Origin: Hyaloperonospora brassicae
Taxonomy: Eukaryota; Oomycota; Peronosporomycetes; Peronosporales; Peronosporaceae
Direction of reading: 5' to 3'
NCBI GenBank assembly: GCA_947650285.1
Contig: CANTFL010001373.1
Location: 1 to 64,000, forward strand
Length of the DNA: 64,000 nt
Below, in pieces: positions 63,260-64,000 of this stretch. The position numbers and the translations under genes are program-made. The notes beneath the pieces were generated by a model that was given only the letters and a program-made list of their open reading frames with translations, was not told the origin of the DNA and did no database searches. Position 1 is the stretch's first letter, and each line of letters opens with the position of its first letter.

Positions 63260-63563
63260 ACAGTGATGACGAGTCGGCGTCTTACGAATACTTGACTCTT
63301 TTAGAATAAAAAGACGCCTGAAGAAGGCACGTGTCTCTATCATAACTAAAGGGAACTGAACTGTGTTTATGTAATATATGAAAGAACACTCAGACTAAAC
63401 TTACTTCATCTATACACTAATGCCCTAATTAATTCCTTTTCAAAATTCTCATATTTTGGTGGCTGACACACATCAGGATCTTGTAACTAATATGATACTG
63501 TTGTTCTGATATTATTAAAGTGAAGTCTTAAGCTGGAGTAAATAAACATGTACCCCCGTTACA
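63260..63563 (-). repeat. Family A LTR, old copy (5' LTR, partial)
   Basis: Blocks AAGACGCCTGAAGAAGGCACG, then TGTCT, GGGAACTGAACT and CTAATGCCCTAATTA match 48260-48400 in the same orientation. It ends CCCCCGTTACA at 63563. The first half of the LTR is not recognisable. Confidence 0.65.
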
Positions 63564-64000
63564 TTTAAACTTGTATATTACCGTCAGCACCAAATATAAT
63601 TTTAAACGTCATTTCTTTCCACGTGGCTGGATAATGCGCATAAGCAATCTCTAGCTGTCGTATATCTTGGAATAGCCCAAATAGAGACGAACATAATCCA
63701 AATCCGAGCGTTTTTTCTCACTTGATTGTCCGATAAAAGATTACGACAAACAATGCGACCGGAATATATAACAGAAACATATGTTTGTGTACAATTATCT
63801 GGCCGAAATTGCAACTTCTGTATTTGGGCTTTAAGTATTAGCGGAAGTGCAATATGACTCTGATCACAGCCTTTTCGAAGTTTAAAGCCGCAAAAAATTA
63901 TCATAGTGAATGTATAACTTATATATGAAAGCTTTTGTGTCTTCAATACTACGTCTGTCCAATAGGATTTACCTCTCATGATCTTAACAGTGTCGATAGT
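63564..64000. other. No gene supported
   Basis: A minus-strand frame of 125 codons (63602-63979) has no motif and an AT-driven composition. I do not call it a gene. Confidence 0.45.

Larger units (their letters stand above)
55838..63563 (-). mobile_element. Older, diverged copy of the family A Gypsy
   Basis: Same order on the minus strand as 26136-48538: LTR at 63260-63563, gag 62080-62830, protease and linker 59980-61160, RT 58340-59560, RNase H 57770-58330, integrase 56750-57720, chromodomain relic and opposed antisense ORF 55838-56689. A family B LTR interrupts it at 59590-59955 and unexplained sequence at 61161-62080. Apart from the integrase it is heavily decayed. Its 3' LTR cannot be found. 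Confidence 0.75.

Noticed and set aside
63602..63979. 125-codon minus-strand ORF as a gene
   Set aside because: No recognisable motif and no supporting context.

Overview
The window is a repeat-dominated stretch of a eukaryotic genome that reads as an oomycete of the Phytophthora/downy-mildew type. The basis is the style of its chromodomain-bearing Gypsy (Ty3) elements, one secreted RXLR/EER-like, LWY-like effector gene, and the near absence of other genes. This assignment is inference; there is no rRNA, tRNA or housekeeping gene to confirm it. Almost every long reading frame is a decayed retrotransposon, and very little is intact.

Layout. 1-5440: an LTR of family B at the window edge, then a badly decayed minus-strand Gypsy element (RNase H, RT, linker, gag zinc knuckle). 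5441-13634: two Copia elements in direct tandem, sharing a central LTR (LTR-body-LTR-body-LTR, period 3979 bp). The bodies are almost identical and carry the same inactivating lesions. 13635-16850: the 3' part of a plus-strand Gypsy element (integrase, chromodomain, polypurine tract, family B LTR). 16851-26135: AT-rich sequence with two unrecognised coding relics and a 49-bp tandem repeat. 26136-48538: a minus-strand chromodomain Gypsy element (family A), with LTRs, primer-binding site and polypurine tract identifiable, split between its protease and RT by a second Gypsy element of about 14.7 kb on the plus strand (30896-45571) that has its own 1.14-kb LTRs. 48742-53907: two family B LTRs either side of an effector gene, then a 75-bp tandem repeat, a tRNA-derived SINE with a 16-bp target-site duplication, and a solo family A LTR. 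54530-54969 is an older inverted family A LTR. 55838-63563 is an older, more diverged copy of the family A Gypsy element.

The least expected feature is coding sequence on the strand opposite to gag-pol, between the chromodomain and the 3' LTR of the Gypsy elements. It is clearest in family A (26736-28025, plus strand), and the old copy at 55838-56689 has a recognisably homologous protein. The inserted element (41890-44270, minus) and the 13.6-16.4 kb element (15397-16100, minus) also show antisense coding potential in the same place. LTR elements with antisense extra ORFs are known in plants (for example maize Grande); whether this oomycete version is described cannot be judged from sequence alone.

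Other points: the middle Copia LTR is a recombinant of the outer two; the inserted Gypsy has near-identical LTR cores but diverged LTR ends and a ruined pol, which suggests LTR gene conversion; and two different elements have landed at almost the same site in the two family A copies.
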